Translations under genes and position numbers: made by a program
The notes under the pieces: generated by a model
What the model saw: the letters and a program-made list of their open reading frames with translations, nothing else
The model's database searches: none
What the model was told of the DNA's origin: nothing
In this document: positions 63,348 to 64,000 of the stretch, in pieces
How positions within the stretch are numbered: the first letter of the stretch is position 1
Layout: every line of letters starts with the position of its first letter
Assembly: GCF_010726765.1 (NCBI RefSeq)
Contig: NZ_AP022601.1
Location: forward strand, 2,790,001 to 2,854,000
Reading direction: 5' to 3'
Origin: Mycobacterium gallinarum
Lineage (GTDB): Bacteria; Actinomycetota; Actinomycetes; Mycobacteriales; Mycobacteriaceae
DNA: 64,000 bases

Positions 63348-64000
63348 GCCACTCCCCTGTCCGCCAGGCGCAGCAGCAACGCGAGTGCCGAACGCGCAGC
63401 GTCGGCGTCATCGCCGTCCGCCCTTGCCGCGGTGACCAACTCGTCGACCGCGGCCGCCGCGAATCCGCCGATCCCGAGGTTGTCGAACTCCCCGTCAGCG
63501 GGTGTCACTACGATGTCGGACTGCTTGTCCCACACGGTAAGTGCGGCGAACAGACGCGCGTACTTGTCCAGACATGCATCGAGCGCGGCCTTGTCGGTCA
63601 CCGTCAGAGAACCTGTCAGCCCGATTCGGACGACGGTACGGTCCTTGTCCGGCATCAGATCCAGATTCAGGTCCAGGTCGGCGATGTCGCGGCTGTCGTC
63701 CACCGAGCGGCGCAGCGTCACGAACCGCCACCGGCCCACCGTGTGGGGCTGGACCTGCACCGGCGCGTCAGGGTGGGCTTCGTCGAGGTCGACCACCAGC
63801 ACATGACCTGGATCGGTTTCAATGTCGTCGTAGTTGGTCACTTCCGGCGACCCCGAGTACCAGATTCGCCCGGTGGAACCGACCTGCATACGAGAGTGCT
63901 TGTCGCCCAACGCCGCATAGTGCACGGCGCCACGGACGATGGCTGCCTCCAGTGCCGCCAGCCGGATCAGCGACGGCCGGTCCTTGTCGGGAACGAAGAT
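63344..64000 (-). CDS. SbcD-like metallophosphoesterase (partial, 5' end outside window)
   Basis: Only the last 218 codons are visible; the frame is open to the right edge. VHYAALGDKHSRMQ is the histidine-containing motif near the end of the phosphoesterase domain, followed by WYSGSPEVTNYD, common in SbcD/Mre11-like enzymes. The remaining part is a capping domain with alternating charged strands. The stop overlaps the ATPase start (ATGA), so the two form a nuclease-ATPase pair. It corresponds to Rv1277, by memory. Confidence 0.88.
   Translation of the reverse strand: MFVPDKDRPSLIRLAALEAAIVRGAVHYAALGDKHSRMQVGSTGRIWYSGSPEVTNYDDIETDPGHVLVVDLDEAHPDAPVQVQPHTVGRWRFVTLRRSVDDSRDIADLDLNLDLMPDKDRTVVRIGLTGSLTVTDKAALDACLDKYARLFAALTVWDKQSDIVVTPADGEFDNLGIGGFAAAAVDELVTAARADGDDADAARSALALLLRLADRGVA

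Overview
This window is high-G+C chromosomal DNA from a mycobacterium, most likely a rapidly growing one. The evidence is in the proteins themselves. The ATP synthase operon has the fused b-delta subunit, the extended alpha C-terminus and the acidic gamma loop known from mycobacteria. The c subunit closely resembles AtpE of M. tuberculosis, one lipoprotein ends in an LpqH-type domain, and there is a mycothiol-type maleylpyruvate isomerase family protein. From memory, the backbone gene order matches M. tuberculosis Rv1277-Rv1309 read backwards, with blocks of accessory genes inserted.

Layout. 1-5745 (minus strand): ATP synthase operon atpI-B-E-F-FH-A-G, with atpG running off the left edge. 5982-10186 (minus): wecA, the tRNA threonylcarbamoylation gene, prmC, prfA and rpmE. 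10398-11003 (plus): a TetR regulator sharing a bidirectional hairpin with rho (11056-12987, minus). 13287-19752 (minus): argS-lysA-hom-thrC-thrB, joining arginyl-tRNA synthetase to lysine, threonine and homoserine synthesis. 19857-19932: tRNA-Arg(CCG). 19933-22930: a patchy accessory strip behind the tRNA, with two very small genes, a degraded GH16 glycanase tail, a GIY-YIG protein and a small Cys/His protein. 22931-36732: a mosaic of hydrolases, an SDR, an LLM oxidoreductase, glyoxalase-fold proteins, an amine oxidase and a nitronate monooxygenase. It also holds a histidine kinase/response regulator/DUF4097 operon and a TetR-hydrolase divergon with two near-identical operators.

36729-40815 (minus) is a sulfate assimilation operon: a short upstream ORF, cysD, cysNC, cysQ and an Rrf2 regulator. 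41465-41956 is a beta-carbonic anhydrase. 42043-49515 (minus) is a five-gene cluster: OmpR-type regulator, kinase, GT39 sugar transferase, GT2-GtrA fusion, second GT39 transferase. It reads as a regulated pathway that loads a sugar on polyprenyl phosphate, flips it and transfers it outside the membrane. 49646-50802 holds three small exported or membrane-anchored proteins. 50961-56416 (plus) is the oppBCDA peptide/glutathione importer, apparently preceded by a leaderless 9-codon ORF containing one cysteine codon. The right end has a proline-iminopeptidase-like hydrolase, a DUF1622 protein, a GMC oxidoreductase, an unknown membrane protein and an SbcCD-like ATPase/phosphoesterase pair; the phosphoesterase runs off the right edge.

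Two general traits stand out. Many genes have a TANNNT -10 element 6-8 bases before the start codon, predicting leaderless mRNAs (argS, canA, the OmpR regulator, the NarL-type kinase, oppA and others). Convergent genes often overlap at their 3' ends by 4-32 bases. Homologies were judged by reading the sequences; no database search was run.
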